A stretch of 64,000 nucleotides of DNA from Martelella sp. HB161492 (GCF_013184775.1 NZ_JAATVV010000005.1:124001-188000); one strand, 5' to 3'; shown: positions 53,287-63,521, counted from the stretch's first letter. The notes: generated by a model not told the origin, from the sequence alone. Numbers and translations are program-made.

Positions 53287-54282
53287 ATGCGCAATACATT
53301 TTTCTGCATCGACGGCCACACGGCCGGCAATCCGGTCCGTCTTGTGGCTGGCGGTGCGCCGCTTCTTTCCGGCGCCAACATGTCAGAGCGCCGGCAGGAT
53401 TTTCTCGCCCGCTTCGACTGGATCCGCACCGGGCTCTGCTACGAGCCGCGCGGCCATGACATGATGTCAGGGGGGTTCCTGTTTCCGCCGACGCTGCCGG
53501 ATACCGATGCCGGCATTCTGTTCATCGAGACCTCGGGCTGCCTGCCGATGTGTGGCCATGGCACCATCGGTCTTGTCACCTTCGGTCTTGAAAACGGGCT
53601 CATCACACCGCGCACGCCCGGCAAACTGAAGCTCGAAGTGCCGGCGGGCATCATCGACATCGATTACAAGGCAGACGGCAACAAGGTCACATCGGTGAAG
53701 ATCACCAATGTGCCGGCCTATCTCGCCGCCAGCGGCATCGAGATCGACATTGACGGCATCGGTCCGCTCACCGTCGATGTGTCCTATGGCGGCAATTACT
53801 ACGCCATCATCGAGCCGCAGGGCAATTACACTGGCCTTGATGATCTCGGTGCATCGCGGATCGTCGAACTTTCATCCCGGGTCCGCATCGCCATGCGCGA
53901 AAAGGTCAACCCCGTCCATCCGCTCGATCCGACCATTGCCGGCGTGTCCCACGTGATGTGGACCGACAGGCCGAAACATGGTGGTGACGGCCGCAATGCC
54001 GTCTTCTACGGCGAACGCGCCATCGACCGCTCGCCCTGTGGCACCGGTACATCGGCACGCCTGGCCCATCTGACGGCCAAGGGGGTGCTGAAGCCCGGCG
54101 ATACTTTCGTCCATGAAAGCTATATCGGCAGCAAATTCATCGGCCGGGTCGAAAAGGCGACGTCGCTGAACGGGACCGCCGCCATTATCCCCTCCATTGA
54201 GGGGTCTGCCGTTTCCACCGGCTTCAATACCATCTGGATCGACCGAGAAGACACATTCTGGCAGGGTTTCCAGGTCAAATGA
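53287..54282 (+). CDS. lhpA: 4-hydroxyproline 2-epimerase (proline racemase family)
   Basis: From the ATG 53287 ([20 protein letters not shown]; a TTG at 53275 is possible) the product is 331 residues. Both catalytic cysteines of the racemase/epimerase pair are present: [20 protein letters not shown] and [16 protein letters not shown]. The Cys/Cys pair argues for an epimerase or racemase and against the Cys-to-Thr trans-3-hydroxyproline dehydratases. It interconverts trans-4-hydroxy-L-proline and cis-4-hydroxy-D-proline, the first step of hydroxyproline breakdown. Confidence 0.93.
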   Translation: MRNTFFCIDGHTAGNPVRLVAGGAPLLSGANMSERRQDFLARFDWIRTGLCYEPRGHDMMSGGFLFPPTLPDTDAGILFIETSGCLPMCGHGTIGLVTFGLENGLITPRTPGKLKLEVPAGIIDIDYKADGNKVTSVKITNVPAYLAASGIEIDIDGIGPLTVDVSYGGNYYAIIEPQGNYTGLDDLGASRIVELSSRVRIAMREKVNPVHPLDPTIAGVSHVMWTDRPKHGGDGRNAVFYGERAIDRSPCGTGTSARLAHLTAKGVLKPGDTFVHESYIGSKFIGRVEKATSLNGTAAIIPSIEGSAVSTGFNTIWIDREDTFWQGFQVK

Positions 54283-54358
54283 CCCTGCCCGCCGGCCGGA
54301 CACCCCCACATTTGCCCGGCCGGCAGTATCACCTTACATTAAAATGAACGAGGAAATC

Positions 54359-55879
54359 ATGACGCTTACCGGAAAACTGCTGATCGGCGCTGAAACGAGA
54401 ACCGGAGAAAACGGCACGCTCACCGCGATCGAGGCTGCGACCGGCATGGCTCTGCCGGAGACGTTTGGCGGCGCATCGCTGAAAGACCTCAACGATGCCG
54501 CAGCCCTTGCCGCTGCCGCCTTCCCGCTTTATTGCGAGACCGCCGCAGAAGAGCGCGCACAGTTTCTTGAAAGGGTCGGCGAAAACATTCTTGCCATCGG
54601 CGACGCGCTGATCACCCGGGCCATGGCGGAAAGCGGCCTGCCGCGCGGACGCCTTGAAGGCGAGCGCATGCGCACCGTCGGCCAACTGCGCCTGTTCGCC
54701 TCCGTTCTACGGGACGGCAAATATCTGGACCTGCGTTTTGATGCCGCTGATCCGGCCCGCACACCGCCAAAGCCGGATCTGCGGCTTCGCAAAATGGCGA
54801 TCGGCCCTGTCGCCGTCTTCGGTGCTTCCAATTTCCCGCTTGCCTTCTCCGTTGCCGGTGGTGACACCGCCTCGGCACTGGCAGCGGGTTGCCCGGTCAT
54901 CGTCAAGGCGCATCCGGCCCATCCCGGCACGTCTGAACTCATCGGCCTGGCGCTTCAGAAGGCGGTTGCCGATTGCGCCATGCCGGAAGGGACCTTCTCC
55001 ATGCTGCATGATGCCGGCTACGAGATCGGGGCCGCTCTGGTCGCCGATCCACGCATCAAGGCTGTCGGCTTTACCGGCTCGCGGCGCGGCGGCATGGCCC
55101 TGATGAAGATCGCCTCCGAGCGCAAAGTGCCGATCCCGGTCTATGCGGAAATGAGCGCCATCAACCCGGTGCTTCTGTTCCCCGCAGCCCTTGCAACGCG
55201 CGGCGAGGCGATCGGCAAGGCATTTGCCGGATCGCTGACGCTTGGCGCCGGCCAGTTCTGCACCAATCCCGGCCTGATCCTCGCCATCAGGAGCGAAGGC
55301 CTTGATGCCTTCAAGACCGCAGCGGCAACGGCGCTGAGCGCGATTGCAGCCCAGACCATGCTGACGCCCGGAATCTGCAACGCCTATCGCGAGGGAGTGA
55401 CGAAGCTTCAGGCGCATCCCGGCGTCACCCAGCTGGCCGAAGGGCTTTCCGGTTCACCGCAGCAGGGCAGAGCCGCTCTCTTTGAAACCGATGCGAAAGC
55501 CTATCTGTCCGAGCCGCATCTGCAGGACGAGGTCTTCGGTGCTGCGGGGCTGATCGTCGCCTGCGATGACATGGCAGAGCTCGCAGCAGTGCTGGAAGGG
55601 ACAGAAGGACAGTTGACGGCTGCCCTTCACATTGACGCCGACGACTATCCGGCCGCCAAAACGCTGATGCCAAAACTCGAAGCCATTGCCGGGCGGCTTC
55701 TGGTCAATGGGTTTGGCACCGGTGTTGAAGTATCACCAGCCATGGTTCATGGCGGCCCCTACCCGTCGACCTCCGATGTGCGCACGACCTCGGTTGGAAC
55801 ACTCGCGATCGACCGGTTCCTCCGGCCCGTATGCTATCAGGACATGCCGGCAGAATTACTGCCCGCCGTGCTCGCCTGA
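54359..55879 (+). CDS. Aldehyde dehydrogenase, probable alpha-ketoglutaric semialdehyde dehydrogenase
   Basis: The ATG at 54359 ([20 protein letters not shown]), with GAGGA upstream, gives 506 residues. ALDH features are [71 protein letters not shown] (general-base Glu) and [17 protein letters not shown] (catalytic Cys). This NADP-dependent type performs the last step of the hydroxyproline pathway, yielding 2-oxoglutarate. The pathway's deaminase (dihydrodipicolinate-synthase fold) is not in this stretch and is presumably elsewhere. Confidence 0.9.
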   Translation: MTLTGKLLIGAETRTGENGTLTAIEAATGMALPETFGGASLKDLNDAAALAAAAFPLYCETAAEERAQFLERVGENILAIGDALITRAMAESGLPRGRLEGERMRTVGQLRLFASVLRDGKYLDLRFDAADPARTPPKPDLRLRKMAIGPVAVFGASNFPLAFSVAGGDTASALAAGCPVIVKAHPAHPGTSELIGLALQKAVADCAMPEGTFSMLHDAGYEIGAALVADPRIKAVGFTGSRRGGMALMKIASERKVPIPVYAEMSAINPVLLFPAALATRGEAIGKAFAGSLTLGAGQFCTNPGLILAIRSEGLDAFKTAAATALSAIAAQTMLTPGICNAYREGVTKLQAHPGVTQLAEGLSGSPQQGRAALFETDAKAYLSEPHLQDEVFGAAGLIVACDDMAELAAVLEGTEGQLTAALHIDADDYPAAKTLMPKLEAIAGRLLVNGFGTGVEVSPAMVHGGPYPSTSDVRTTSVGTLAIDRFLRPVCYQDMPAELLPAVLA

Positions 55880-55899
55880 ACCTCAACGGCACGGATCAA

Positions 55900-55919
55900 G
55901 AGCCCGGCATGCCGGGCTC
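55900..55919. terminator. Bidirectional terminator palindrome
   Basis: GAGCCCGGCATGCCGGGCTC is a perfect 20-bp palindrome between the convergent stops of the aldehyde dehydrogenase gene (55879) and the SAHH-like gene (55925). Confidence 0.6.
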
Positions 55920-55924
55920 CATCG

Positions 55925-57037
55925 TCATCCAAAATCAGCGCAGGCCCGGCCCCAGATCGGATCGGGCAGAAGGTGGACGCCCGCCTTCGCCACTTCGCCA
56001 TCACGGACAATATGGCCGATGCCCTCTGCCATCACCGCAAGCGTGATATCGAAGGAATTGAGGCTGTCGCCCTCACCGGCGGTGAGATTGGCCATGGCAC
56101 CATTTGCCAGCAGATGCACCGTCCTGCCGGAAGCAAGGCGGTGACTGGTGACATAGGGCACCGGTGCTTCGCAGGGCAGTGCCAGAAGCGGTTCAAGCTC
56201 TATTTCATCGATGCGATGGCCGGAATTGAGCAGGAAACAGCCATCGCGCAGCCTCTCGATAACGCTGAAGGGCAGAACATGATGGCCGCCGGTACCGGTG
56301 ACAATGACATCGGCGCGCGGCGCCAATTCTGCCACCGAACCCGTCTGCCAGCCATCATAGCGCGCCTGCAAGAGCCTGCCCGGATCGATCTCGGCGACCA
56401 TCACCGTGCCGCCGAATGCGCGCGCTGACGCCGCCAGCCCCTGCCCCACAGAACCGTAGCCAACCACCAGAACATTCTTTTCATGCAGGCTCAGAAGTGT
56501 GCGGCTAAAAAACGCGTTCCAGGTTGTCAGACCAACCATGTGGCGGTTGTGAAGCCCCTCCTTCACCGGCACATCATCCCAGTTGAAAATAGGCCAGGGC
56601 GGCAGCTTGCCCTTCAGCCGGTTGATGCCGGATCCCGTCGCCTCAAGTCCGCATCTGACATCGGGAAGCGCCGTACCGGTCTCCATCAGGTAATGGGTGT
56701 AATCTGCCCCCATCTCTGACAGGTGGGTCGGGCCGAATGCGATACCGCCTGCGATCGCATCCGACCAGGCCTCGGCCGGCATGTCCTTCCATGCCGCAAC
56801 ATTTGCGCCGGAGGCGCGCATGTGAGCGACGACATCATCGCGCACCGTGGCCGGGTTGCAGGTCGTGATGTAAAGGCTGGCCCCACGCCGGCAGAGCCCA
56901 TAGACCAGCGGCAGCATCTTCATGTCGAGATGCATGCTCATGGAAAGCCGGATCGCGGAGAGATCGGGTAGATTGGCGATGGCGCGGGCAACGCGCGGCA
57001 TGTGCCGTGAAGCCCAGTCAAGCGTAATGTCAGTCAT
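55925..57037 (-). CDS. Divergent S-adenosylhomocysteine hydrolase-like protein
   Basis: The ATG at 57037 (MTDITLDWASRHMPRVARAI) gives 370 residues, shorter than true SAHH (about 430-470). The NAD-binding half is clear: NVLVVGYGSVGQGLAASARA (usual GYGDVGKG) and CFLLNSGHRIDEIELEPLLA (usual NxGHFDxEI). In the substrate half, the usual DDGGD element reads SEMGADYTHYLMETG. The usual KSKFDN motif reads VPVKEGLHNRHMVG, so by my alignment the catalytic Asp is replaced. The C-terminal K-x-x-HYRY is absent. It may act on a different substrate or have lost the hydrolase reaction. Convergent with the hydroxyproline operon. Confidence 0.75.
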   Translation of the reverse strand: MTDITLDWASRHMPRVARAIANLPDLSAIRLSMSMHLDMKMLPLVYGLCRRGASLYITTCNPATVRDDVVAHMRASGANVAAWKDMPAEAWSDAIAGGIAFGPTHLSEMGADYTHYLMETGTALPDVRCGLEATGSGINRLKGKLPPWPIFNWDDVPVKEGLHNRHMVGLTTWNAFFSRTLLSLHEKNVLVVGYGSVGQGLAASARAFGGTVMVAEIDPGRLLQARYDGWQTGSVAELAPRADVIVTGTGGHHVLPFSVIERLRDGCFLLNSGHRIDEIELEPLLALPCEAPVPYVTSHRLASGRTVHLLANGAMANLTAGEGDSLNSFDITLAVMAEGIGHIVRDGEVAKAGVHLLPDPIWGRACADFG

Positions 57038-57308
57038 GAGGCACTCCTGTATCGCTCCGTTCTGGCACAGCAATAGCTCATTTTAAAAGCGAAAGATTTG
57101 ACATCAGCTCGGCCATTCGACGCGCAGCTCGATCGTTTCCCAACTGAAGGGCGTCAGCACCACGACATTGCGCGGGTGCGATATCAGTCTGCATTGTTGA
57201 ATTCTTGAAAATTGGACCAAAAGCTCTGAATCAATGACAGGACTTCCGTCAAGGATAACCAGCAGATAATACTCCTGATAATCTCGAATCAGACGCTGAG
57301 GAATGTTT

Positions 57309-58427
57309 ATGAAAAAGGCGCTCATTACTGGCATAACTGGGCAGGATGGTTCCTATCTTACCGAGTTCCTGTTGGACAAGGGGTATGAAGTGCATGGCAT
57401 CAAGCGCCGTGCCTCGCTTTTCAATACACAGCGTATTGACCATCTTTATGAGGACCCTCATAGCGGCTCAGCAAGGATGAAACTGCATTACGGCGACCTT
57501 TCAGATACATCTAACCTCACGAGACTAATCAGCGACATTCAACCTGATGAGGTCTATAATTTAGGTGCACAGTCACATGTGGCAGTCTCCTTTGAGGCGC
57601 CGGAATACACCGCCGATGTTGACGCAATTGGAACGCTTCGGCTCCTCGAGGCGATACGCTTTCTAGGGCTTGAAAAGAAGACCCGTTTCTATCAGGCATC
57701 GACATCAGAGCTTTATGGTCGCGTGCAGGAGAGTCCGCAACGCGAGACGACGCCATTTTACCCGCGATCCCCATACGCGGCAGCAAAACTCTATGCCTAC
57801 TGGATAACGGTAAACTATCGCGAATCTTACGGTATGTATGCCTGTAACGGCATCCTGTTTAATCACGAGAGTCCGCGGCGCGGTGAAACTTTCGTCACGC
57901 GCAAGATCACCCGCGGTTTGGCCAATATTGCGCTGGGCTTGGAGACTTGTCTCTATATGGGCAATATCGACAGCCTTCGTGACTGGGGACATGCCAAAGA
58001 CTATGTGCGCATGCAGTGGATGATGTTGCAGCAGGAGCAACCGGCTGACTTCGTGATAGCAACTGGAAAACAATATTCGGTCCGAGAATTCATCACCTGG
58101 GCAGCGAAAGATCTTGGTATTGAGCTGAAGTTCTCTGGTCATGGCGTCGACGAAATCGCTACTGTTGCCGCTGTGGCCGGCGACATGGCACCGAATGTGA
58201 AGGTTGGCGACATTGTCGTGCGTATCGATCCGCGCTATTTCCGTCCCGCTGAAGTTGATACTCTTCTTGGCGATCCCTCCAAGGCCAAGGAAAAACTTGG
58301 CTGGGTACCGGAAATCACGGCTCGAGAAATGTGTGCGGAAATGGTGAGTAATGACCACAAGGCTGCTCGTCGCTTCGCACTGCTGAAAGAGCATGGACTC
58401 GAGGTGCCGGTAAGTCTCGAGAGTTAA
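57309..58427 (+). CDS. gmd: GDP-mannose 4,6-dehydratase
   Basis: The ATG at 57309 ([20 protein letters not shown]) has GAGGA six bases upstream and gives 372 residues. Features are the NADP site [50 protein letters not shown] (catalytic Thr/Ser and Glu), [20 protein letters not shown] (YxxxK), [20 protein letters not shown] and [13 protein letters not shown]. It makes GDP-4-keto-6-deoxymannose. No fcl (fucose) or rmd (D-rhamnose) gene follows, so the final sugar is undetermined. Codon use is a little more AT-rich than in its neighbours, and it is isolated from the polysaccharide loci at 14-37 kb. Confidence 0.95.
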   Translation: MKKALITGITGQDGSYLTEFLLDKGYEVHGIKRRASLFNTQRIDHLYEDPHSGSARMKLHYGDLSDTSNLTRLISDIQPDEVYNLGAQSHVAVSFEAPEYTADVDAIGTLRLLEAIRFLGLEKKTRFYQASTSELYGRVQESPQRETTPFYPRSPYAAAKLYAYWITVNYRESYGMYACNGILFNHESPRRGETFVTRKITRGLANIALGLETCLYMGNIDSLRDWGHAKDYVRMQWMMLQQEQPADFVIATGKQYSVREFITWAAKDLGIELKFSGHGVDEIATVAAVAGDMAPNVKVGDIVVRIDPRYFRPAEVDTLLGDPSKAKEKLGWVPEITAREMCAEMVSNDHKAARRFALLKEHGLEVPVSLES

Positions 58428-58962
58428 CTCTCTCTCGCAGGATACTCGAGTGAAACGCGCCAAACGTTCCTCTTGCGATCCACCAGCTCGCTTCAGCGCC
58501 TTACCCAAAGATCGATGATCTGCACTCAGACAGTCATCCGGGTCAAGGAACCGAGGTAGGGCAAAGGGACCCGATTTTCCGCTTCCGGGCTGTCATCCTG
58601 ACAATCATTTCGGACCTCACCTGATCATCTCCGGATAGCCCCCTGGCAAAATCGGATACTTCTGCCCCGTGTCAGCTTGTCTGGAAGCCATTCGCGGCAT
58701 ACAGACAAGCGGCGGATCGATTCCGGGTATCTCGACCGGCCGATAGTCAACTTCGAAGCATTTTTTTCATCGGAGATCTTAGCCGAGAAGATGCCCAAGG
58801 CCTACTTTAGTCTGCAGGACATCGTCTAGAAAGGTGCACTCAGCTGTACCAGTGAGCGACGGCACACACGATATTGGCTGAAGTTGAGCCAACGAACCGC
58901 GCTCCGTTCGCAATGGCAGCGACCAAGAAGAGCTTCCATCATTCAGTTTTCCCCAAGCTGCG
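58428..58962. other. Intergenic region after gmd
   Basis: A 535-bp stretch between convergent gmd and the ABC permease gene. A minus-strand frame at 58779-59087 overlaps the permease gene and is not credible. I see no family signature, RNA gene or clear IS end, although the lack of any gene next to an orphan gmd suggests deletion debris. Confidence 0.45.
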
Positions 58963-60192
58963 TCACTCCGGTTTGGCGGGCGCCAGGGTCCCTGGGCTGA
59001 AGGCGCCGCCGAAGGGTGACGGACTGGCGGGGGCCGCAGGGGCGGTTTTGTCCGCATCGGGTACCAGTGCGCCTGAACTGAAAGCACCGCCGAAAGCAGA
59101 GCCGCTGCCGCCGGCTGCAGGTGCAGCCTGCTCGTTCACGCGCTGCTGTTCGAGTGCTTTGGTGCGGGCGCGCTGTTCTTCCATCAGCTGCTGCTGCCGG
59201 GCACGCTTGTCATCGATGACCTTCTGCTCGCAGACGGAGGAATCATAGCGGCTGCCGGAGAAGAACAGCAATCCGGCAAACAGCGCCAGAAGCGCGAAGA
59301 CACCGGCCGGATGCGTGAGAACGCGCAGTACCGGATTGGCATAGGCGCGGGATTTCTCCGCCTTGCCGGACAGGATCAGCGTGCGCCGCCGCGCATAGGC
59401 TTCGTGCACGATCGCACCGATCAGCGTGATCGAAATGATGATCACGGCCAGCGCCGAGAGCGAAGGGTCGGTTCCGAGCCGAACCTTCGAGGCCAGCGCG
59501 GTGGTGAAGGTGTTGCCGGACAGGATGGTGAAGACGGTGGTGTTGTAGTTCTCGAACGAGGCCAGCAGCGTCAGAAAGGCGGCCGAACCGATCGCCGGCC
59601 CGAGAAAGGGCAGCAGGATCTTGCGGAAGGCCTGGCCCGGTGTCGCGCCGAGATCAAGGGCCGCCTCGGTCAGCGTCGGATCGAAACGCTGTAGTCTGGC
59701 AATGAAAACCAACATCGCATAGGCCGCGATGAAGGTTACCTGACCGGCAAGCGTCAGGAAAATACCATTGAAGAACAACGAGTCATACGACGCACCGAAG
59801 AAGCGTCCAAGCGCACCCCAGAAAACGATGGTCGAGATCCCGAGCACCACACCGGGGATCAGGATCGGCACGATCAGCACCGTATAGAGCGTCGAGCGCA
59901 GCCGCGGGCTGACCTCGGAAAGGGCGATCGCACCGGCGAGGCCGAGCGGCACGGCGATCACGACGACGCCGAAACCGATCACGGCACTGGTCAGAAGCCC
60001 GCTCATCAGCCGGTCATTGGCAAACAGCACATCAAACCAGTTGGTGGTGAAGCATTCCCAGGGGACAATGCGCGGAAAGGATGATGAGTTGAACGCCGTG
60101 ACCACCATGATCACCAGCGGCCCGAACAGGAAAGCGAAAAAGAGAAGCGAATAAAGCGTCGCGAATAGGCCGCCGCCAGTGCCACGGTTCAT
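58963..60192 (-). CDS. Spermidine/putrescine-type ABC permease (PotC/PotI type) with C-terminal extension
   Basis: The ATG at 60192 (MNRGTGGGLFATLYSLLFFA) overlaps the upstream permease stop (ATGA) and gives 409 residues against about 260-290 for the family. The first 270 are a normal six-helix permease with the EAA loop EAALDLGATPGQAFRKILLP. Then follow an extra hydrophobic segment (about 296-313, AGVFALLALFAGLLFF), a charged Gln/Arg-rich coiled-coil-like stretch (EQKVIDDKRARQQQLMEEQR) and a Pro/Ala/Gly tail with two copies of FGGAFSxGxLxP. A seventh membrane pass would place the tail outside. The extension is in frame with no sign of fusion junction errors. Confidence 0.88.
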   Translation of the reverse strand: MNRGTGGGLFATLYSLLFFAFLFGPLVIMVVTAFNSSSFPRIVPWECFTTNWFDVLFANDRLMSGLLTSAVIGFGVVVIAVPLGLAGAIALSEVSPRLRSTLYTVLIVPILIPGVVLGISTIVFWGALGRFFGASYDSLFFNGIFLTLAGQVTFIAAYAMLVFIARLQRFDPTLTEAALDLGATPGQAFRKILLPFLGPAIGSAAFLTLLASFENYNTTVFTILSGNTFTTALASKVRLGTDPSLSALAVIIISITLIGAIVHEAYARRRTLILSGKAEKSRAYANPVLRVLTHPAGVFALLALFAGLLFFSGSRYDSSVCEQKVIDDKRARQQQLMEEQRARTKALEQQRVNEQAAPAAGGSGSAFGGAFSSGALVPDADKTAPAAPASPSPFGGAFSPGTLAPAKPE

Positions 60193-61112
60193 CGGCCGAT
60201 CTCCGCGACCGAGACCTTGAAGATCTTCATCATCAGCGTGACAAAGCCGATACAGACGCCCAGCAGGATCACAGCATAGGCAGCGCCGCGCGGCCAGTTC
60301 GAAGCCTCGTTGAACCACTGATAGATCACCTGGGTGAACCACAGACTCGACGGCCCGCCGAGGATCTGCGGTGCGGCAAGCGCACCGGCAGTCAGCATGA
60401 AGACCATGGTGGCCCCGGAGGCGATACCGGGCTTGGCAATCGGCAGCACAACGCGCCAGTGCACTCTGATCCAGCTCGCCCCCATATCCCGCGCCGCCTC
60501 GATCTGGTTGCGGTCAAGCGCTTCGACGGCGTTGTAGATCGGGAAGATCATCAACAGCACATAGGCATAGGTGAGACCGGAATAGAGCGCCACATCAGCA
60601 CGGATAAAGTCGATCGGCTGGTCCCAGAGCCCTGCCGTCATGCCGATGCCGTTGATGAGCCCGGTCGCGCCAAACAGCACGCGGAACGCAAAGGCGCGCA
60701 GAATCTCGTTGACCCAGTAAGGCACGATCAGACCGACGACCATCAGCCGCGCGGCAACGCCGGTGGCCGAGTGGGCAAGGATAAAGGCCACCGGATAACA
60801 GATCGCCACGTCCATGATGGTGACGAAGACCGCAGCGATGATGGTGCGCAGCAAAATGCCCATATCGAGCGTGTTGAGGCCGGCATCATTGCCGGTCAGG
60901 AAATAGCTGTAGTTTTCGAGCGTGAAACTATCCTTCGGTCCGCCAACGTCGCTGGCCGCCAGATTGTGCGAGAAGGAATAGTCCAGCATCGCCAGCTGCG
61001 GCAGGAAGATCAGGAATACGACCCAGAAAAACACGCCGAACCCGACAAACAGTGCCACGCCAAGGCCGTGGCGTGAGGAGAAATCGTTCCAGGCCGCTTT
61101 GAACCGCTCCAT
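60189..61112 (-). CDS. Spermidine/putrescine-type ABC permease (PotB/PotH type)
   Basis: Start at the ATG 61112 (MERFKAAWNDFSSRHGLGVA), one base after the ATPase stop, gives 307 residues with about six helices, an EAA loop (EAARDMGASWIRVHWRVVLP) and PYWVNEILRAFAFRVLFG, typical of PotB-like proteins. It forms the inner-membrane channel with the extended permease at 58963. Confidence 0.93.
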   Translation of the reverse strand: MERFKAAWNDFSSRHGLGVALFVGFGVFFWVVFLIFLPQLAMLDYSFSHNLAASDVGGPKDSFTLENYSYFLTGNDAGLNTLDMGILLRTIIAAVFVTIMDVAICYPVAFILAHSATGVAARLMVVGLIVPYWVNEILRAFAFRVLFGATGLINGIGMTAGLWDQPIDFIRADVALYSGLTYAYVLLMIFPIYNAVEALDRNQIEAARDMGASWIRVHWRVVLPIAKPGIASGATMVFMLTAGALAAPQILGGPSSLWFTQVIYQWFNEASNWPRGAAYAVILLGVCIGFVTLMMKIFKVSVAEIGR

Positions 61113-61113
61113 G

Positions 61114-62202
61114 TCACACCCCATCTGCCGGCAGCACCGTTGCGCGCGCCGCGTTGAAGGAAACATGGATCTGGCCATTGCCATCAGGGCTCAGCGACGG
61201 GCCGAGGCCGTTGACCCGGCTGACACGCAATTCCGTACCGGCAGCCTGGAGGAAGAGGTGGCGATTGGAGCCTTCGAACTCCTCCTTGGCAATCTTCGCT
61301 GAAATCATGTTCTCGCTGACGCCGGGCTCAGCCGGTTCCAGCAGTTCGGGCCGGACGAAGAGAACACAGTCCTCACCAGGTTTGTAGCGCCGGCCGCCGG
61401 CCGCACGGCCTGCCAGCAGACCGAAATTTGTTTCCAGCATGGCGATGTCGCCGGTCTGGCTGGCGATTTTCCCGGCGATGGCATTTGTTTCACCGACAAA
61501 GGAGGCAACAAAGGCCGTCTTCGGCCGGTTATAGATGGCCTCGGGTGCTGCCACCTGTTCAATGACGCCGGAATTCATCACCGCAACCCGGTCACTCATG
61601 GTCAGCGCCTCACCCTGGTCATGGGTGATATAGATGAAGGTCAGTCCGACACGCTGCTGGATGGCCCGCAGCTCACTGCGCATGTGCTGGCGCAGTTTCA
61701 GATCCAGCGCCGACAATGGCTCGTCGAGCAGCAGGATATCGGGTTCGACCGCCAGTGCGCGGGCAATGGCGACGCGCTGGCGCTGACCGCCGGAAAGCTC
61801 ATGCACCTTCTTGTCGCCCTGCCCCGGCAAGGCGATCATATCGAGCAGTTCGTCAGCGCGCTTGCGGCGGTCCTTCTTCGAGATCCCGCGCACTTCCAGA
61901 GGAAAGGCAATATTGTCGGCAACACTCATCAGCGGGAACAGGGCAAGGTTCTGAAAGATCAGCGCGGTCGGCCGTTTGTTCGGTCCGATATTGCGCATGT
62001 TCTTGCCTCCGATCATCACCCGGCCTTCGGTCGGCTCGACAAAACCCGATATGCATCTGAGCAGAGTCGTCTTGCCGCAGCCGGACGGACCGAGGAAGGA
62101 AAAGAACTCGCCGCCCGATATCTGCAGGTTGGCATTGTCCACGGCGGTGAAAGAACCGAAGCGGATCGACACGTGATCGAGAACGACGTCTTTGCTGCTC
62201 AT
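61114..62202 (-). CDS. Spermidine/putrescine-type ABC ATPase (PotA type)
   Basis: A 362-residue ABC ATPase: Walker A FLGPSGCGKTTLLRCISGFV, signature ELSGGQRQRVAIARAL, Walker B ILLLDEPLSALDLKLRQHMR, H-loop YITHDQGEALTMSD, and a C-terminal TOBE domain (about 285-360). Energises import of polyamine-like cations. It lies 185 bp downstream of the binding-protein gene. Confidence 0.95.
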   Translation of the reverse strand: MSSKDVVLDHVSIRFGSFTAVDNANLQISGGEFFSFLGPSGCGKTTLLRCISGFVEPTEGRVMIGGKNMRNIGPNKRPTALIFQNLALFPLMSVADNIAFPLEVRGISKKDRRKRADELLDMIALPGQGDKKVHELSGGQRQRVAIARALAVEPDILLLDEPLSALDLKLRQHMRSELRAIQQRVGLTFIYITHDQGEALTMSDRVAVMNSGVIEQVAAPEAIYNRPKTAFVASFVGETNAIAGKIASQTGDIAMLETNFGLLAGRAAGGRRYKPGEDCVLFVRPELLEPAEPGVSENMISAKIAKEEFEGSNRHLFLQAAGTELRVSRVNGLGPSLSPDGNGQIHVSFNAARATVLPADGV

Positions 62203-62387
62203 GAGAACCCTTGAAAAATCATGGTCGGCGGGTCGTGACGCCTCGCATCATCACGCCCCGCCTTCGCGCATCTCCCGGATCTTCATCCAGACATGCAACC
62301 TAATCGACAAGAACGGCGCTTCCGATCCCGGATGCCGGCAACCGTGAAAATGGCTGCCGACCATGCGCATCCTTGGCGTCTGAAAGA

Positions 62388-63521
62388 TCAGGCGCTCATG
62401 AATTTATTGGTAAATTCCGTGCGCATGTCGGCATACCAGGGGGCTTCTGCCGGCCAGGCATTGAGATTGGCCAGAGCATCACCCGGATAGGCATCGGCGA
62501 AGTTCTGCGAATAGGTGGCGCTGGCAAAATCGGCAGCGCCGATCACCGGCGAGTTGTAACCGTGGAAATCAATCGCCTTGCCGGCCAGTTCAGGCGTGTA
62601 GGCGGCTTCGATAAAGGCATAGATCTGGTCGATATTCTTCGCACCCTTCGGCATGGCCATGCCGTCGATCCAGGCCATCGCGCCTTCGATCGGCGCGCGG
62701 TACATCACCGGCTCACCATCGGTCTTCAGCGCCAGCGGCGGTCCGTCCCAGGTCTGGCCGACAATCACGCCCTCGTTCAGGAGGCCAGCCTTCTGGGTAT
62801 CGGCGTCATTCCAGATGATCTTGATGTTCTTCTTCTTGGAGATGGCGATATCGGTGACCTTGGTCCAGACTTCGGTCATCTTCTCCGGCGTTTCATAAGC
62901 CGCCCACATCGAGCCTGGCTCCAGCTGGCCCATGCGTTCCAGCGCCAGGCCAAGGCCGAGGATCATCGAATGGCCGCGACCCATGGTCTTGCCGGCATTG
63001 GCATCGTCCCAGACATCGTAATAGCTCGGAAACTCGCCAGCCGGTGTAAACAGGTCGGTGCGCCAGCCAATGCCTTCGGTTCCCCAGATGTGCGGAATCC
63101 AGCAGCAGCCACCGAAATTCCAGTACTTCTCGCCAATTGCCATCGACGCCTGAACATGGTCGATCGGAACCCGGTTCATGTCGAAAGGCTGAAGCAATTC
63201 GGCCGGCTGCCATTGCAGATTGCGATTATTGGTTGGCGAGACAATATCAAAGCCCTCGCCATTGGTAGCCTTGAGCTTGTTGAGCAGTTCTTCATTCGAG
63301 CCGATGCCGGTGAAATTGATCTTGATCCCGGTCGAGCTCTCGAATGCGTCGACGAAGACTTCCGGCAGATAGTCCGACCACATCATGATGTTGATCTCAC
63401 CAGACGAGGCAAGCGCCTTGGACGAGATGATGGCCGGCATGGCAAGCCCTGCGCCAACGGCCGCCGAGCCCTTCAGAAAGGAGCGGCGGGCAATCGGTGC
63501 CTTGGTAATGAAATGCGACAT
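62388..63521 (-). CDS. Spermidine/putrescine-type ABC substrate-binding protein
   Basis: The ATG at 63521 (MSHFITKAPIARRSFLKGSA) follows GGGGAAC and gives 377 residues. It has a twin-arginine signal (ARRSFLKGSAAVGAGLAMPA), indicating Tat export, then the PotD/PotF-like fold: EINIMMWSDYLPEVFVDAFE, STGIKINFTGIGSNEELLNK and NEGVIVGQTWDGPP. First gene of the operon; the true ligand could be a polyamine or another small cation. A MocR-type gene is divergent upstream. Confidence 0.92.
   Translation of the reverse strand: MSHFITKAPIARRSFLKGSAAVGAGLAMPAIISSKALASSGEINIMMWSDYLPEVFVDAFESSTGIKINFTGIGSNEELLNKLKATNGEGFDIVSPTNNRNLQWQPAELLQPFDMNRVPIDHVQASMAIGEKYWNFGGCCWIPHIWGTEGIGWRTDLFTPAGEFPSYYDVWDDANAGKTMGRGHSMILGLGLALERMGQLEPGSMWAAYETPEKMTEVWTKVTDIAISKKKNIKIIWNDADTQKAGLLNEGVIVGQTWDGPPLALKTDGEPVMYRAPIEGAMAWIDGMAMPKGAKNIDQIYAFIEAAYTPELAGKAIDFHGYNSPVIGAADFASATYSQNFADAYPGDALANLNAWPAEAPWYADMRTEFTNKFMSA

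Noticed and set aside
57104-57334. 76-codon minus-strand frame overlapping the gmd start
   Set aside because: It overlaps the gmd ribosome site and start on the other strand and has no family features.
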